Shown one piece after another: positions 8,571-17,490 of a stretch of DNA of 64,000 bases. How positions within the stretch are numbered: the stretch's first letter is position 1; each line of letters opens with the position of its first letter. The notes beneath the pieces are model-generated. The model saw only the letters and a program-made list of their open reading frames with translations. It searched no databases and was not told the origin of the DNA. The position numbers and the translations under genes were made by a program. Origin of the DNA: Polyangiaceae bacterium (lineage in GTDB: Bacteria; Myxococcota; Polyangia; Polyangiales; Polyangiaceae); the NCBI GenBank assembly GCA_025936205.1, contig JAICTU010000001.1, positions 1 through 64,000 of the forward strand, in the 5' to 3' direction.

Positions 8571-9722
8571 TCAGGGCAGAGCCTTTGACTTCAAAAAATT
8601 CCAAGCCGTCGTGGCTGGGCCCGGCGCGTGTCCGCCGCCGGAGATGGTGACGAGCCCTACCTGAACGCCGCCCATGCACTGTGTGAAGATCATGGTATCC
8701 CCGGTGGTCGTCGGATCGCCCGAGCAGCTATCGATGCTGCCCCACCGGTTGAAGCTGCCCACGGCCCCGAGGAACGTGATCGGGGGGCAGCAACCATTCG
8801 GCGGGTTTGAAATGCCGCCGGCAAACATCACGAGCGGGTCTTCCGTGCCGCGGAATGCGAGGACGCTGATGGGGCGCACCGGCTGGCATGGCTCTTCCGC
8901 GAGAAGATCGAACGCGCTGGGCGTGGCAGCAGCGAAGATGTCAGCTGCGTTGCACGCGAGAAAGTGCGACATGCCACCGCCCATGGAAAACCCGGTCGTG
9001 TACACCCGCTTCGCGTCGATGCACCCGAGGTCCTCCACTTCGGAGACGATGGCTTTGGCAAAGCCGAGATCGTCGACGTCGCGCGAGCGCGTGCAACAAG
9101 GACCGATGTTCCACGCGTTGTCGATGCCGTTGGGCCAGGCGATGACGAATTGCTCCTGATCCGAGAGCGCGGCAAAGCCCGAGAGGGCTTTCTGCCCCGC
9201 GCCGTCTCCACCGAGACCATGAAAGTCGAGGACCAGAGGCACGGGGCTAGTACCTGTGTACCCCTGCGGCACATGAAGAAGATAGGCTCGCTCCACTCCC
9301 CCCACCTGGAGTGTCCGGGTGCTCTCGCCAGGCGCGAGGCTGGCGCCGCGGCATGCACTCGAGCTCGCGCCGCCACCGGCCCCGGACATGCCGCCCTCCC
9401 GCGCCTGCCCGGTATTGCCTTGCCCGCCTGCCGATGGTGCGTTGCCGCTATCGCTGCTGCTTGCGCCGCCAGGCTCGAGCGCGAGCGGGTTGGTCTGGCC
9501 CTCCGGAGTCCTCGGCTCTGGCTGTGTCCTGGCGGAGCCGCTAACGGCGATCGCGTCGCTGGTGGGGCTTGGGTTCGGCGCACTTTGAACTCCGACGCCC
9601 GGTGTTACCGACCGTACATCGGAGCTCTCCGCATGCCTGTCTCGCGTGCCGCATGCCGCCAGCGCGACGCTCACGATGAGCGTTCCGAGCCCTGCGTGCC
9701 TGCTGATGGGATATTCTTCCAT
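8571..9722 (-). CDS. CE1-type feruloyl/acetyl-xylan esterase-like lipoprotein (LpqC family)
   Basis: A 383-aa alpha/beta hydrolase of the polyhydroxybutyrate-depolymerase / feruloyl-esterase group. The start at 9722 gives a lipobox at ALAAC (Cys24); about 110 residues of Ser/Gly/Pro linker follow. The domain starts at RAYLLHVPQGYTG, then shows LVLDFHGLGG (oxyanion region), the nucleophile elbow GFSMGG (Ser246), RGTEDPLV (Asp) and SGGGHAPG (His). Given its position 134 nt after the GH39 gene in a GH51-GH39-esterase run, removal of ferulate or acetate from arabinoxylan is the likely role; a depolymerase role cannot be excluded from sequence alone. Confidence 0.85.
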   Translation of the reverse strand: MEEYPISRHAGLGTLIVSVALAACGTRDRHAESSDVRSVTPGVGVQSAPNPSPTSDAIAVSGSARTQPEPRTPEGQTNPLALEPGGASSSDSGNAPSAGGQGNTGQAREGGMSGAGGGASSSACRGASLAPGESTRTLQVGGVERAYLLHVPQGYTGTSPVPLVLDFHGLGGDGAGQKALSGFAALSDQEQFVIAWPNGIDNAWNIGPCCTRSRDVDDLGFAKAIVSEVEDLGCIDAKRVYTTGFSMGGGMSHFLACNAADIFAAATPSAFDLLAEEPCQPVRPISVLAFRGTEDPLVMFAGGISNPPNGCCPPITFLGAVGSFNRWGSIDSCSGDPTTTGDTMIFTQCMGGVQVGLVTISGGGHAPGPATTAWNFLKSKALP

Positions 9723-9856
9723 GAATGTCTCAACCGAGCGGGGGCGTCTTGGCGAGCTCGACGAATTTCTGCGCCTGGGCAGGATCGGAACTCGAGACGG
9801 TTGCGCTGAACGAGATGGCAGCAGAGCGAGGCGAGCCGGGTTGGTGAGCCGTCGAA

Positions 9857-12226
9857 TCATGGGTCGTGCCTTGTCGGGGCGCGCGGCCCGGAGCCGCGCT
9901 GGCGCCAGAGCAGCCCGACGGCAACCAGACCGAGCGCGACAAAAGGTCCCGGCGGTACGTTGCGAGGCTCGGCCATGCGACAGCCGCAGCCACCGGCTGG
10001 AGCAGCGTCGCCGTTGGCGCGCGGAGCACTCCCGGGCACGCCCGTCGTCGAACCGTCGGTCCTGCCGGTCGGATCGCCGAGCCCGTCGCCGCCCGCTACC
10101 GGCACGACGCCTGCGCCGTCCGTTGCATCGATCCCACCCGGCGGAAGGACGCCGCCGATCGTACCTCCGCTCCCGGAGTTGGATGCCCCGCCCTCCCCGC
10201 CCTGCCCGTCGGCGGGAATACCGGCGGCTTCGAACTTCATCCAGTTGAGGCGCAAGGGCCCGCCAAAGACCGCATACACGCGATGAACGCCCGCGATCGG
10301 AGCCAGCGAACACTCTCGCGTGGCCCATTCCCCGTCGCTTCCGGGCAGCGCGCAGCTGGCCAGCAAGGGGCCAGCCTCCGTGTCGGCATGTAGCTCCACG
10401 ATCGTGTCGAGCTGCGCGTCGACCCGCAGCTGAACCCTATCGGCGCCTGCGTCACTGAAGTCCACCTGATTGAAATAGACGACGCTGCCGGCTGCGACCG
10501 CGAGCGATTGTCCCAGGCTCACGTCGTTGCTGTCTTCCCTGGTCGCGCCGGACTGCCCGTCGTAGTCCTCCGCCTCGATCTCCACGAAGGCGTCGCGACC
10601 GATCACGGGGCGCTTCCGGCTGAGGATGATCAGCGCGGCGCCTTGCCGGGGTAAGTCCAGGGTCGTCGAGTACGAGCTGTCGGCCGTGAGCGTCGTCACG
10701 GGGTCGAGCAGCGCCAGATGTTGGGCGTCGCGTAGAGCACGCCACTGCTCCTCGTTCGGATTGGTGGGTTTTCCCTGCCCGAGCCAGACCTCGTAGGGGT
10801 TGCTGTGACTTTCATCGACAGCGAATCGCGTCACGAAGATCTTTTGGCCCGTGAAGGGTAAATTCTCCACGTTCACCGTCACGCCATCGGATCCTGTCGT
10901 ACTGATCGTCGCGTAGTAGTTGTAGACGATGACGGCGACCGCGTTGCCGTCAGCGGAGACGGTCGCCATCGCATCGACGCCGTCATTGTTGCCCGAGCCC
11001 CCGCTGACTGCCAGACGCTCGGAGCCCAGATAGTCGAGCATTCTGAATGCGTTGTAAGCCGCCTTCCGCACGCCCTGATAGGTGAGGAGCCCGAAGACTT
11101 CGCCAAAGGGCAGCGTGCCTCCACCCGTGGTCGCGATGTAGGAACGCGCGTCACCGCCGGATTCTCCGAACACGTCCGAGACGGCCCAATACGAAAACAC
11201 ATCCAGCGGCGGCCTGTCACCTTGCACCTGGTCGGCGAGCAACTTGACGGACGCGAGAATGAAGGGCGCATTGGCATGGCTGTCCATGCTGACATTGTTG
11301 GGGGCGGGGTTTCCGCCCTGACCCGTATAAGCCGAGTTCCATTCGGTGTTGAACGACGGGAGATCGCCGATAGCGTAGCCCGCGCCGGTGATGACACTCA
11401 GCCGGCCGTTGTTGTCGTTGGCGCCGAAGCTGGCATTGGCGGAGTCGCCTGCGCCGCCCGGGTAGGCGTGGGAGGAGAGGAAGCTGACGCGCGAGCCCGA
11501 GCCTTTGGCGTGCGCGAGGAAATCCGACATCTGAGTGGTCGATCCTGCTGTCGTTGCGGGCCCCCCGATCAGAATCTCGGGTAGCACCGCGGTCGCGCCG
11601 GCAGCCGCGGCGTCATACAGGGCGAAATAGTCCTGCATCGTACCCGTCCAGAACCCGGCGTAGTTGGGCTCGTTCCAGACCTCCCAGTACCAGCGGCCCA
11701 CGTCCTCTGCGCCGTACAGGTCCACGGAATGCTGGACCACGGCCTGAATGAACTGCCGGTAGACGTCCAGATTGCTGGGAGGGTCGCGGTCGTTGCCCGT
11801 ACGCGCCAGATCGGTGGGCATGAAGCTGAGCTCCATGATCGGGCGCATTCCGGCCGCAGTGATGGCGGCCAGATAGACATCGAACTTCGACCAATCATAG
11901 GTCGGTGCGGATCCGTTTCCCCCCCAGTGGAAGATACCCATGTCGTCGCTGAGGACGCCATGCCCACGCACGCGCTCCATCCCCAGCTCGCGCTGGGCCA
12001 GCTTGTAGTGGGTCTGCAGATCCGCCCTCAACGTCAAGCTGGCCGTGCCCGTTCCGACGCTGGTCGACCAAAAGCGCGGATTTCCGGAAATGCTGCTGGA
12101 CGCATCCACGTTGATGGTCTGAGCGCTGCTGGCCGCTGCGAACAGCGAGACAGCGACGCTCAGCAACGCCGAAGCGGGGCCGCGAAGATCTGCATTTGCC
12201 CCCACCAACATGTGCTTTTGCGTCAT
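9857..12226 (-). CDS. GH39 beta-xylosidase-like enzyme with CBM6-like domain and MYXO-CTERM-like tail
   Basis: A 789-aa secreted glycosidase. A signal peptide (ALLSVAVSLFAAASSAQ) is followed by the GH39 barrel. Acid/base Glu186 lies in EVWNEPNYAGFW and nucleophile Glu295 in FNTEWNSAYTG, 109 residues apart as expected for GH39. From about residue 580 a beta-sandwich opens with VEIEAEDYDGQSGA, typical of CBM6. After a Gly/Asp-rich linker the protein ends with GCGCRMA, a hydrophobic helix and WRQRGSG: the layout of a MYXO-CTERM surface-sorting signal. The gene starts 9 nt after the GH51 stop, so the two are co-transcribed. The start may instead be the ATG at 12211; neither has a clear ribosome-binding site. 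Confidence 0.9.
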   Translation of the reverse strand: MTQKHMLVGANADLRGPASALLSVAVSLFAAASSAQTINVDASSSISGNPRFWSTSVGTGTASLTLRADLQTHYKLAQRELGMERVRGHGVLSDDMGIFHWGGNGSAPTYDWSKFDVYLAAITAAGMRPIMELSFMPTDLARTGNDRDPPSNLDVYRQFIQAVVQHSVDLYGAEDVGRWYWEVWNEPNYAGFWTGTMQDYFALYDAAAAGATAVLPEILIGGPATTAGSTTQMSDFLAHAKGSGSRVSFLSSHAYPGGAGDSANASFGANDNNGRLSVITGAGYAIGDLPSFNTEWNSAYTGQGGNPAPNNVSMDSHANAPFILASVKLLADQVQGDRPPLDVFSYWAVSDVFGESGGDARSYIATTGGGTLPFGEVFGLLTYQGVRKAAYNAFRMLDYLGSERLAVSGGSGNNDGVDAMATVSADGNAVAVIVYNYYATISTTGSDGVTVNVENLPFTGQKIFVTRFAVDESHSNPYEVWLGQGKPTNPNEEQWRALRDAQHLALLDPVTTLTADSSYSTTLDLPRQGAALIILSRKRPVIGRDAFVEIEAEDYDGQSGATREDSNDVSLGQSLAVAAGSVVYFNQVDFSDAGADRVQLRVDAQLDTIVELHADTEAGPLLASCALPGSDGEWATRECSLAPIAGVHRVYAVFGGPLRLNWMKFEAAGIPADGQGGEGGASNSGSGGTIGGVLPPGGIDATDGAGVVPVAGGDGLGDPTGRTDGSTTGVPGSAPRANGDAAPAGGCGCRMAEPRNVPPGPFVALGLVAVGLLWRQRGSGPRAPTRHDP
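12216..12225. promoter_or_regulatory. TGACGCAAAA motif at the GH39 start
   Basis: TTTTGCGTCA on the plus strand, reading TGACGCAAAA in the direction of the gene. It overlaps the first codons if translation starts at 12226, or is leader sequence if it starts at 12211. It is internal to a probable operon, so it may be coincidental. Confidence 0.3.
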
Positions 12227-12235
12227 GCCACGGTT

Positions 12236-14002
12236 CTACTTTCGATCCAGTCGTAGCATGGTGACGCTCTTCGCCGGCAGTGTGATGCTCACGGACTTGC
12301 CACAGCTCTGGTAGGCCGCTGCGTCCAGGGGCTGGAGGTTCACGGCCTCGGGCTGCCCGAAATCATTGTAGGTATCCTTCTGCTCGCCCGTGATCACGCT
12401 CGCGCTCGACACGCTGTAGGCTGCCCAGTCGCTGTCGAGCTTGATGTCGACGGTCCGGCTGTTGACCAGGTCGACGTTGACCAGGCTGACGTTGACGCCT
12501 CCGGAAGCGTCCACCGTCGTGCCCGCGGAGAGCACCGGGAGGGTTCGACCGTTGCCGGTGATGGTCTCGGCGCTGAGGCTGTTCGGCGCCCACGTGGCGC
12601 CGTTGACGTGGTGGGACAAGTACTGCTTGAAGACATAGAACGTGGGCGTCTTCACCAGGTCGGTACCGCCTTGATTGGTGTTGGTCAGGAACAGGGAATG
12701 AATGACGTTGGTCGACTGAGCGAGACCGGCCATGAGCACGCGATCAGCGTGCGACATGAACACGTTGAGATGAATGCCCGCCGAGATGGCATCCATCAGC
12801 GTGCCCTTCTGCAGCCAGGTATCCGACGGATCGAACTCGACCAACCAATCACCCCACTCATCGAGCATGATCTTGGTGCGCTTCTCGGGATCGTTCCGGT
12901 CCAGGACCGTGTCCAGGGTGCGCAGACGCGGCGCGATCTGGCCCTCGTTGGCCAGGTTCACGATGTTGTAGTACTGGTCCTCGGAGAAGCCGACGTTGGG
13001 GATGGGCGTGCCGCTGGCCTCGGGGAAGTACAGATAGTCGTGGATCTCGATGCCGTCGATGCGATCGAGCAAGCGCGTGGGCTGCACCATCAGTGTCAAC
13101 CAGTTGTCCGTGTTGGCGTTGACGGTCCAGATACCCGCCGTGGCGCCCACCAGGAATAGTTCCTTGCCGTTGATGGGCGCGTTCAGCACGTCGTAGTTGG
13201 CGTTGTACCAGGTCTCGTAGGTCGCCAGACCCGTGGCGTCATGACCCAGGTTGCCGCCACATCCCCAGACCTCGTTACCGACCTTGAAGTACTTGACCTT
13301 CCACTCCGGGTGCTGGGGGTTGTTGTTGATATACTCCAGCCATTGCCGGTTGCTCTCCGCGTACTGCGGTTGTGGCCGACCCACGAGGTAGGGCTCCGCG
13401 CCCACGGACGTGGCGAAGTCCATGAACAGGTCAGTGCCCATGGTGTTGAGGGGGTTGAGGTTGGGCTGCCAGTTGTAGTTGTTGGCGGCGCAGCCGCCGG
13501 GCCACTGCATCGCGCCCACTCCGGCCTCCTTGAAGCCTTCGATGATGTCGTTGCGGATGCCGCGCGTGTTCGGGATGGTCGAGCTCGGGCCGACGAAGAT
13601 GCCGTTGTTGATGTTGTTGCCGAGGATCTCCAGCAAAACCCCAAAGATCTCTTTCGGAATCACGGTCGCGGCACCCTTGACATTGACGCTCAGCGTGCTC
13701 GGCGCACTGCCGCCGATCCCGCTTTCGTCGCAGTCGACGACGCCGGTGGGCGGGGTGCTCGGCATGCCACCCTGCAAGGCGGAGGGGACGACGTTGCCTT
13801 CGCTGGGCATCGAGGGATTGCTGGGGGCGCCGCTCACGGGCACGCCGTTGCCCTTGCTGCCCGCGGCATTGGCCGGCGCGATCGCTTCGCTGGGTGCTCC
13901 AGCATTTGCCCTCGCCGATGCGGGCGCTTCGTCGCTGCAGCCCGCCAGCGCGAGCGCGGTCAACGGAGGCAGACAATCAAAGAACAGACTGATCTTGCTC
14001 AT
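12236..14002 (-). CDS. GH51 alpha-L-arabinofuranosidase, lipoprotein
   Basis: A 588-aa predicted exo-enzyme that removes alpha-L-arabinofuranosyl side chains from arabinoxylan. The start at 14002 gives a lipoprotein signal ending ALALAGC (Cys22); a linker follows to about residue 110. The barrel contains GVGAMQWPGGCAANNYNWQ, the acid/base Glu244 in VGNEVWGCGG and nucleophile Glu382 in MLDEWGDW, and the protein ends with a beta-sandwich domain (SITLPAKSVTMLRLD), the normal GH51 layout. It is the first gene of a minus-strand operon GH51-GH39-esterase. A GACGCAA motif lies 56 nt upstream. Confidence 0.95.
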   Translation of the reverse strand: MSKISLFFDCLPPLTALALAGCSDEAPASARANAGAPSEAIAPANAAGSKGNGVPVSGAPSNPSMPSEGNVVPSALQGGMPSTPPTGVVDCDESGIGGSAPSTLSVNVKGAATVIPKEIFGVLLEILGNNINNGIFVGPSSTIPNTRGIRNDIIEGFKEAGVGAMQWPGGCAANNYNWQPNLNPLNTMGTDLFMDFATSVGAEPYLVGRPQPQYAESNRQWLEYINNNPQHPEWKVKYFKVGNEVWGCGGNLGHDATGLATYETWYNANYDVLNAPINGKELFLVGATAGIWTVNANTDNWLTLMVQPTRLLDRIDGIEIHDYLYFPEASGTPIPNVGFSEDQYYNIVNLANEGQIAPRLRTLDTVLDRNDPEKRTKIMLDEWGDWLVEFDPSDTWLQKGTLMDAISAGIHLNVFMSHADRVLMAGLAQSTNVIHSLFLTNTNQGGTDLVKTPTFYVFKQYLSHHVNGATWAPNSLSAETITGNGRTLPVLSAGTTVDASGGVNVSLVNVDLVNSRTVDIKLDSDWAAYSVSSASVITGEQKDTYNDFGQPEAVNLQPLDAAAYQSCGKSVSITLPAKSVTMLRLDRK

Positions 14003-14343
14003 GGTGGGGATCTCACTGCTAGGGGTCGGCGAACGACGCATCGCGAGGGCGCACGAATTGCGTCCTGGGCGTCTCCCGCAGCAAAGGTTCGCGAAAGGCG
14101 CGCACGCGCGCAAGCGGTGATCAGCGAGCGAACCACCAACGGCTCACGAGGCATGCCGTAAAACTCGCACTCGGCTCGACGCCGCGATGCAAAGCAACAA
14201 TTTGACTTAACCAGAAACGAAGCGCACGAACGCGGCACGCAACGAGGCCGCGCTACTCACTCGGCTCAGCGCTGAATCATGTTAGCGTGCGTGTGCAGCG
14301 CCTTGCTGTGCGGATCGAATTTGGATAGGTCTTGGGAGGTCAA
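14003..14343. promoter_or_regulatory. Divergent promoter region with one GACGCAA site
   Basis: This 341-nt gap separates the GH51 operon (minus) and a small lipoprotein gene (plus). TTGCGTC at 14058-14064 is a GACGCAA motif read in the GH51 direction, 56 nt before its start. A GGGAGG ribosome-binding site for the plus-strand gene lies near 14334. Confidence 0.5.
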
Positions 14344-15009
14344 ATGCGAAGCGTGTTGAGCGCTCTCGAAGGTGTGCTGGTGTTGGCCGCGGCAGTGCTG
14401 AGCCCGAGCTGCGGCAGCGACGACGACGGCAGTGTCGAGATGACGAGCCAGGCGGCGAATGGTGGCTCAGGTGGTGGTTCGGGCACTGCCTCGGCCGACG
14501 GTTGCAGCATGAGCAGCGGGGGCACAGCGATCACCAATCTCTGCGGCGCTGCGACGCTCGGCAGTCTGAGCGCGGCGCAGGCCGCCCAGCTCTGCAGCGA
14601 CGCGGGCGACTACGTGCTGAGGAACATCAACAAGGCGACCGGCTGCAAGTACCTCGGGATGATCGCGGCGGCGTCCAGCAGCGCACCCAGTGAAATGCAG
14701 CTGCAGTCCTCGTGCTCGGGCACAGAGCAGAGCTGCACTCGAGACCCCATGAGCAAAGGGCCCGGCGGCGGGACGCTGTGCGGACAAATTCCGCCGACCT
14801 GCAGCGCGACCGTCGAGCAGTTCTCCAGCTGCTTGAAAGACCAAGCGCTGCTCTTCGATCAGGGCGCAGCCGCGCTGGAGAGTTGTTCCGCGCTCACCTT
14901 CGCCAAGCTCAGTCTTGCCTTCGACGTGGCGACCGCCGCCGGCGCAGCGCCGAGCTGCATGGCCCTCCAGTCCGCATGCCCCGGCTACTCCGTTCCCTAT
15001 ATCCAATGA
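14344..15009 (+). CDS. Cys-containing lipoprotein of unknown function
   Basis: A 221-aa protein. The ATG at 14344 follows a strong GGGAGG site. The signal ends AVLSPSC (Cys23); a Ser/Gly linker follows. The mature part has at least ten Cys in a pattern such as TNLCGAATLGS, QLCSDAGDYVL, CSGTEQSC, LCGQIPPTCS and QSACPGYSV, suggesting a small helical disulfide-bonded domain. No known domain is recognised. It lies between the GH51 operon and the GH54 operon, 247 nt upstream of the latter, so a role at the cell surface in polysaccharide use is plausible but only by context. Confidence 0.75.
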   Translation: MRSVLSALEGVLVLAAAVLSPSCGSDDDGSVEMTSQAANGGSGGGSGTASADGCSMSSGGTAITNLCGAATLGSLSAAQAAQLCSDAGDYVLRNINKATGCKYLGMIAAASSSAPSEMQLQSSCSGTEQSCTRDPMSKGPGGGTLCGQIPPTCSATVEQFSSCLKDQALLFDQGAAALESCSALTFAKLSLAFDVATAAGAAPSCMALQSACPGYSVPYIQ

Positions 15010-15191
15010 GAACAGGTTCGGTTCGGCACGCGCAGCGCGACTTCGGATTAGCGTCGGCAGAAGTGTCGTTTTTCGTCCGATGTCTGCGCCCGTTGGCACT
15101 CTTGCCCAACTTCGCAGGAATTTCCGCGGGTGATCGGCGATCGCGGCTTGCGTGGGCGCGACGCTTTCGGGCACAGGAAACTCTGGCCATG

Positions 15192-15219
15192 GGCAGTGAA
15201 CGCACTCGTGTTCACTGCC
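15192..15219. promoter_or_regulatory. Perfect 10-bp inverted repeat upstream of the GH54 operon
   Basis: GGCAGTGAAC (15192-15201) and GTTCACTGCC (15210-15219) are exact inverted repeats separated by 8 nt, ending 37 nt before the ATG at 15257. The geometry fits a dimeric repressor operator. A leader hairpin or terminator is less likely because no T-tract follows. Confidence 0.5.
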
Positions 15220-15256
15220 GCGCCGTCTCACGCGGCGGCAAGGAAGGCGGCTCACA

Positions 15257-16606
15257 ATGATCGAGAACAGCAGATCCTGCGCCCTCTCTCTGGCGAGTGC
15301 GTTGGCGTGTCTCAGCCTTGCAGCTTGCGATCACTACGACCGCGGCACAGACAGCAACGCAGTCGGCAGCCTCGGCGCAGCAGGGGCGGGCAACAACGTC
15401 GGCGCGGCCATCCCGGGCGCGGGCGCGCCCGGCGCTGCCACGGGCAGCAGCACCCGGGAAGGTAACCCCGCGACGGGCGGGCTCGTGATGGGCGGCGCGA
15501 GCACCGGCACGAGCGGAGCCAGCGACGGGCCGCTCGATGCGAGCAGCGGAGTGGAGGTCGATTCAGGGGCGTCCACCGGTGGTGCGGGCGGAGTTCCCGC
15601 GGCCGGCGGCAGCGGCGGCTCGGGCAGCGTGGTGACGCTCACCAGCGGGCCTTGCGATGTGTATGCCGCGAGCAACACGCCCTGCGTCGCAGCCTACAGC
15701 ATGGTGAGGAAGCTCTCGGGCAACTACGCCGGGCCGCTGTATCAAGTGCGCCGGGGTGGGCCGAACCCGAACACCGGCACCGGCGGCGTGACGCAGGATA
15801 TCGGCGTTCTGCCTGATGGCTTCGCCGATGCCGCTGCGCAAGACGCGTTCTGCGGCAACCAGATCTGCACCGTCTCGGTCTTGTATGACCAATCCGGGCG
15901 CGGCAACCATCTGACGGTGGCGCCCGCGGGCTGTTACATGGGTACGGCCTCCGAGGACGATTACGAGTCGCGAGCCACCGCGCGCGCGCTGACGGTCGGC
16001 GGGCACCGCGTCTACGGCTTGTACATGAATCCACACGAAGGCTACCGCGACAACACCACCGCCGGCATGCCGACCGGAACCCAATCGCAGGGCGTCTACG
16101 CATTGGTCGACGGCAAGCGCTCCGGCTGCTGCTGTTGCTTTGACTTCGGGAACGGCTCGACCGACAACTGCAACGGCCCCACCGGGCTGATGAACGCGCT
16201 CTACTTCGGGACGGGCTACTGGGGGCGCGGCGCGGGCAACGGGCCCTGGTTCCTCGGGGATTTCGAAGCCGGTGTCTGGGCGGGAGGCAACGGCGCGTCG
16301 AACGCGGTGAACAACAACAGCCCCTCCATGACCATGGATTTCGCCTTCGGCGTCCTGAAGACCGACGCGAACACCTACGCGCTACGGATGGGCGACGGAC
16401 AAAACGGCAACTTGACGACGGCCTACAACGGCGCCGCTCCCGCGCGCTGGCAGCTGCAAGGCGGCATCATCCTGGGCATCGGCGGAGACAACAGCAACTC
16501 GTCGTTCGGAACCTTCTACGAAGGCGCGATCACGGCAGGCAGGCCGTCGGACGCGACCGAAGACGCCGTGCTCCGCAACGTGCAGGCCGCGAGGTACGGG
16601 CAGTGA
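15257..16606 (+). CDS. GH54 alpha-L-arabinofuranosidase (catalytic domain), lipoprotein
   Basis: A 449-aa predicted arabinofuranosidase. The lipobox is SLAAC (Cys24), then a Gly/Ser/Ala linker of about 110 residues. The GH54 catalytic beta-sandwich begins at GPCDVYAASNTPCVAAYS and continues with the hallmark VLYDQSGRGNHLT and CCCCFDFGNGS. By alignment with the second GH54 copy, the probable catalytic residues are Glu337 (LGDFEAG) and Asp411 (GIGGDNSNS), 74 residues apart, close to the spacing in fungal GH54. The C-terminal arabinose-binding AbfB domain of fungal enzymes is absent. First gene of a five-gene operon; its stop overlaps the next GTG by 4 nt. Confidence 0.93.
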   Translation: MIENSRSCALSLASALACLSLAACDHYDRGTDSNAVGSLGAAGAGNNVGAAIPGAGAPGAATGSSTREGNPATGGLVMGGASTGTSGASDGPLDASSGVEVDSGASTGGAGGVPAAGGSGGSGSVVTLTSGPCDVYAASNTPCVAAYSMVRKLSGNYAGPLYQVRRGGPNPNTGTGGVTQDIGVLPDGFADAAAQDAFCGNQICTVSVLYDQSGRGNHLTVAPAGCYMGTASEDDYESRATARALTVGGHRVYGLYMNPHEGYRDNTTAGMPTGTQSQGVYALVDGKRSGCCCCFDFGNGSTDNCNGPTGLMNALYFGTGYWGRGAGNGPWFLGDFEAGVWAGGNGASNAVNNNSPSMTMDFAFGVLKTDANTYALRMGDGQNGNLTTAYNGAAPARWQLQGGIILGIGGDNSNSSFGTFYEGAITAGRPSDATEDAVLRNVQAARYGQ

Positions 16607-17487
16607 GAGTGCGGCGAGTCCCTCGAGAGCATTCGAGCACGTCTCTCCTTCTCGTCAGCGCGGGTGTGCTCTCGGCCGCGCTGCTCGAAGCTTGCGGCAA
16701 CTACGATCCGGAACCGCGCAGCGCGCCAGCGAACCCCACGGCGCTCGGGCAATTGAACGGCGCGGGAGGGTCGAATGGCGGCGGACCAGCGAACGGCGGC
16801 AGCGCCGGCATGCTCGCCGCCGGTGGTAGCGCCGGGCAAGCGAGCGGCGATGGCGCCATGCTCGCAGCGGGAGGCAGCGCCCAGGCAAACGGCGCCGGGG
16901 GCAGCGCGGCGATTCCGGAGGCCTCCTGCGAGAACGTGATGGCCTGCGGCGGCGCCTTGATCGGCACCTGGAGCGCGCTCGACTCGTGTCTGCCGGTCAC
17001 CGGTCAGGCCGATCTGACCGGCTTCGGTCTGAATTGCACCTCCGCGCCCATCAGCGGCTCCCTGCAAGTCACCGGAACCTGGACGGCCAGGGAGGACGGA
17101 ACACTGACCGACAACACGACCACTGCCGGCACCCTGCAGCTCGAGTTACCCGCGGAGTGCCTGAACATCTCCGGGACCACCACGACGTGCGATCGCGTGG
17201 GTGGCCCCCTGCAAGCGCTGGGCTTCTCCTCCGTCAACTGCACGCCCTCCGCGAGCGGGGGCTGCAGCTGCTCCGCCGGCGTGCAACAGAGCGGCGGGAT
17301 CGGCTTTGTCTCGTTCGATGCATCCAGCGGCGGCACCTATATGACCGCGGCCGACGCACTCACCACGTCGGATCGACGCACCACCGAGTACGCCTACTGC
17401 GTCTCGGGCACCACCTTGACCCTGACCCCGCGCAGCACCGGCAAGACCGGCACCGTTGCGGGCACCATCGTGCTTCAAAAGCAGTAG
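16603..17487 (+). CDS. Lipoprotein of unknown function in the GH54 operon
   Basis: A 294-aa protein whose GTG start overlaps the GH54 stop (GTGA), so it is translationally coupled. The signal ends ALLEAC (Cys31), followed by an approximately 75-residue Gly/Asn/Ala linker. The mature domain (about 110-294) is rich in Thr and short beta strands (GSLQVTGTWTAREDGTLTD, TEYAYCVSGTTLTLTPRS), with about eight Cys. The repeated GTW / CVSG..LTLTP pattern suggests a lipocalin-like small barrel, an inference only. Its position between a GH54 and an outer-membrane barrel suggests oligosaccharide binding or handover to the barrel. Confidence 0.8.
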   Translation: MRVRRVPREHSSTSLLLVSAGVLSAALLEACGNYDPEPRSAPANPTALGQLNGAGGSNGGGPANGGSAGMLAAGGSAGQASGDGAMLAAGGSAQANGAGGSAAIPEASCENVMACGGALIGTWSALDSCLPVTGQADLTGFGLNCTSAPISGSLQVTGTWTAREDGTLTDNTTTAGTLQLELPAECLNISGTTTTCDRVGGPLQALGFSSVNCTPSASGGCSCSAGVQQSGGIGFVSFDASSGGTYMTAADALTTSDRRTTEYAYCVSGTTLTLTPRSTGKTGTVAGTIVLQKQ

Positions 17488-17490
17488 CTC

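Noticed and set aside
9264..9290. Segment resembling the dispersed palindrome (gaagataggctcgctcc)
   Set aside because: It is inside the esterase coding sequence, encodes conserved residues and lacks the paired arm.
16180..16260. Loss of a catalytic Glu in the first GH54 (LMNALYFG versus TMEAVYLG in the second copy)
   Set aside because: Spacing to the conserved Asp shows the probable nucleophile is instead the Glu in DFEAG / DLENG, which both copies keep.
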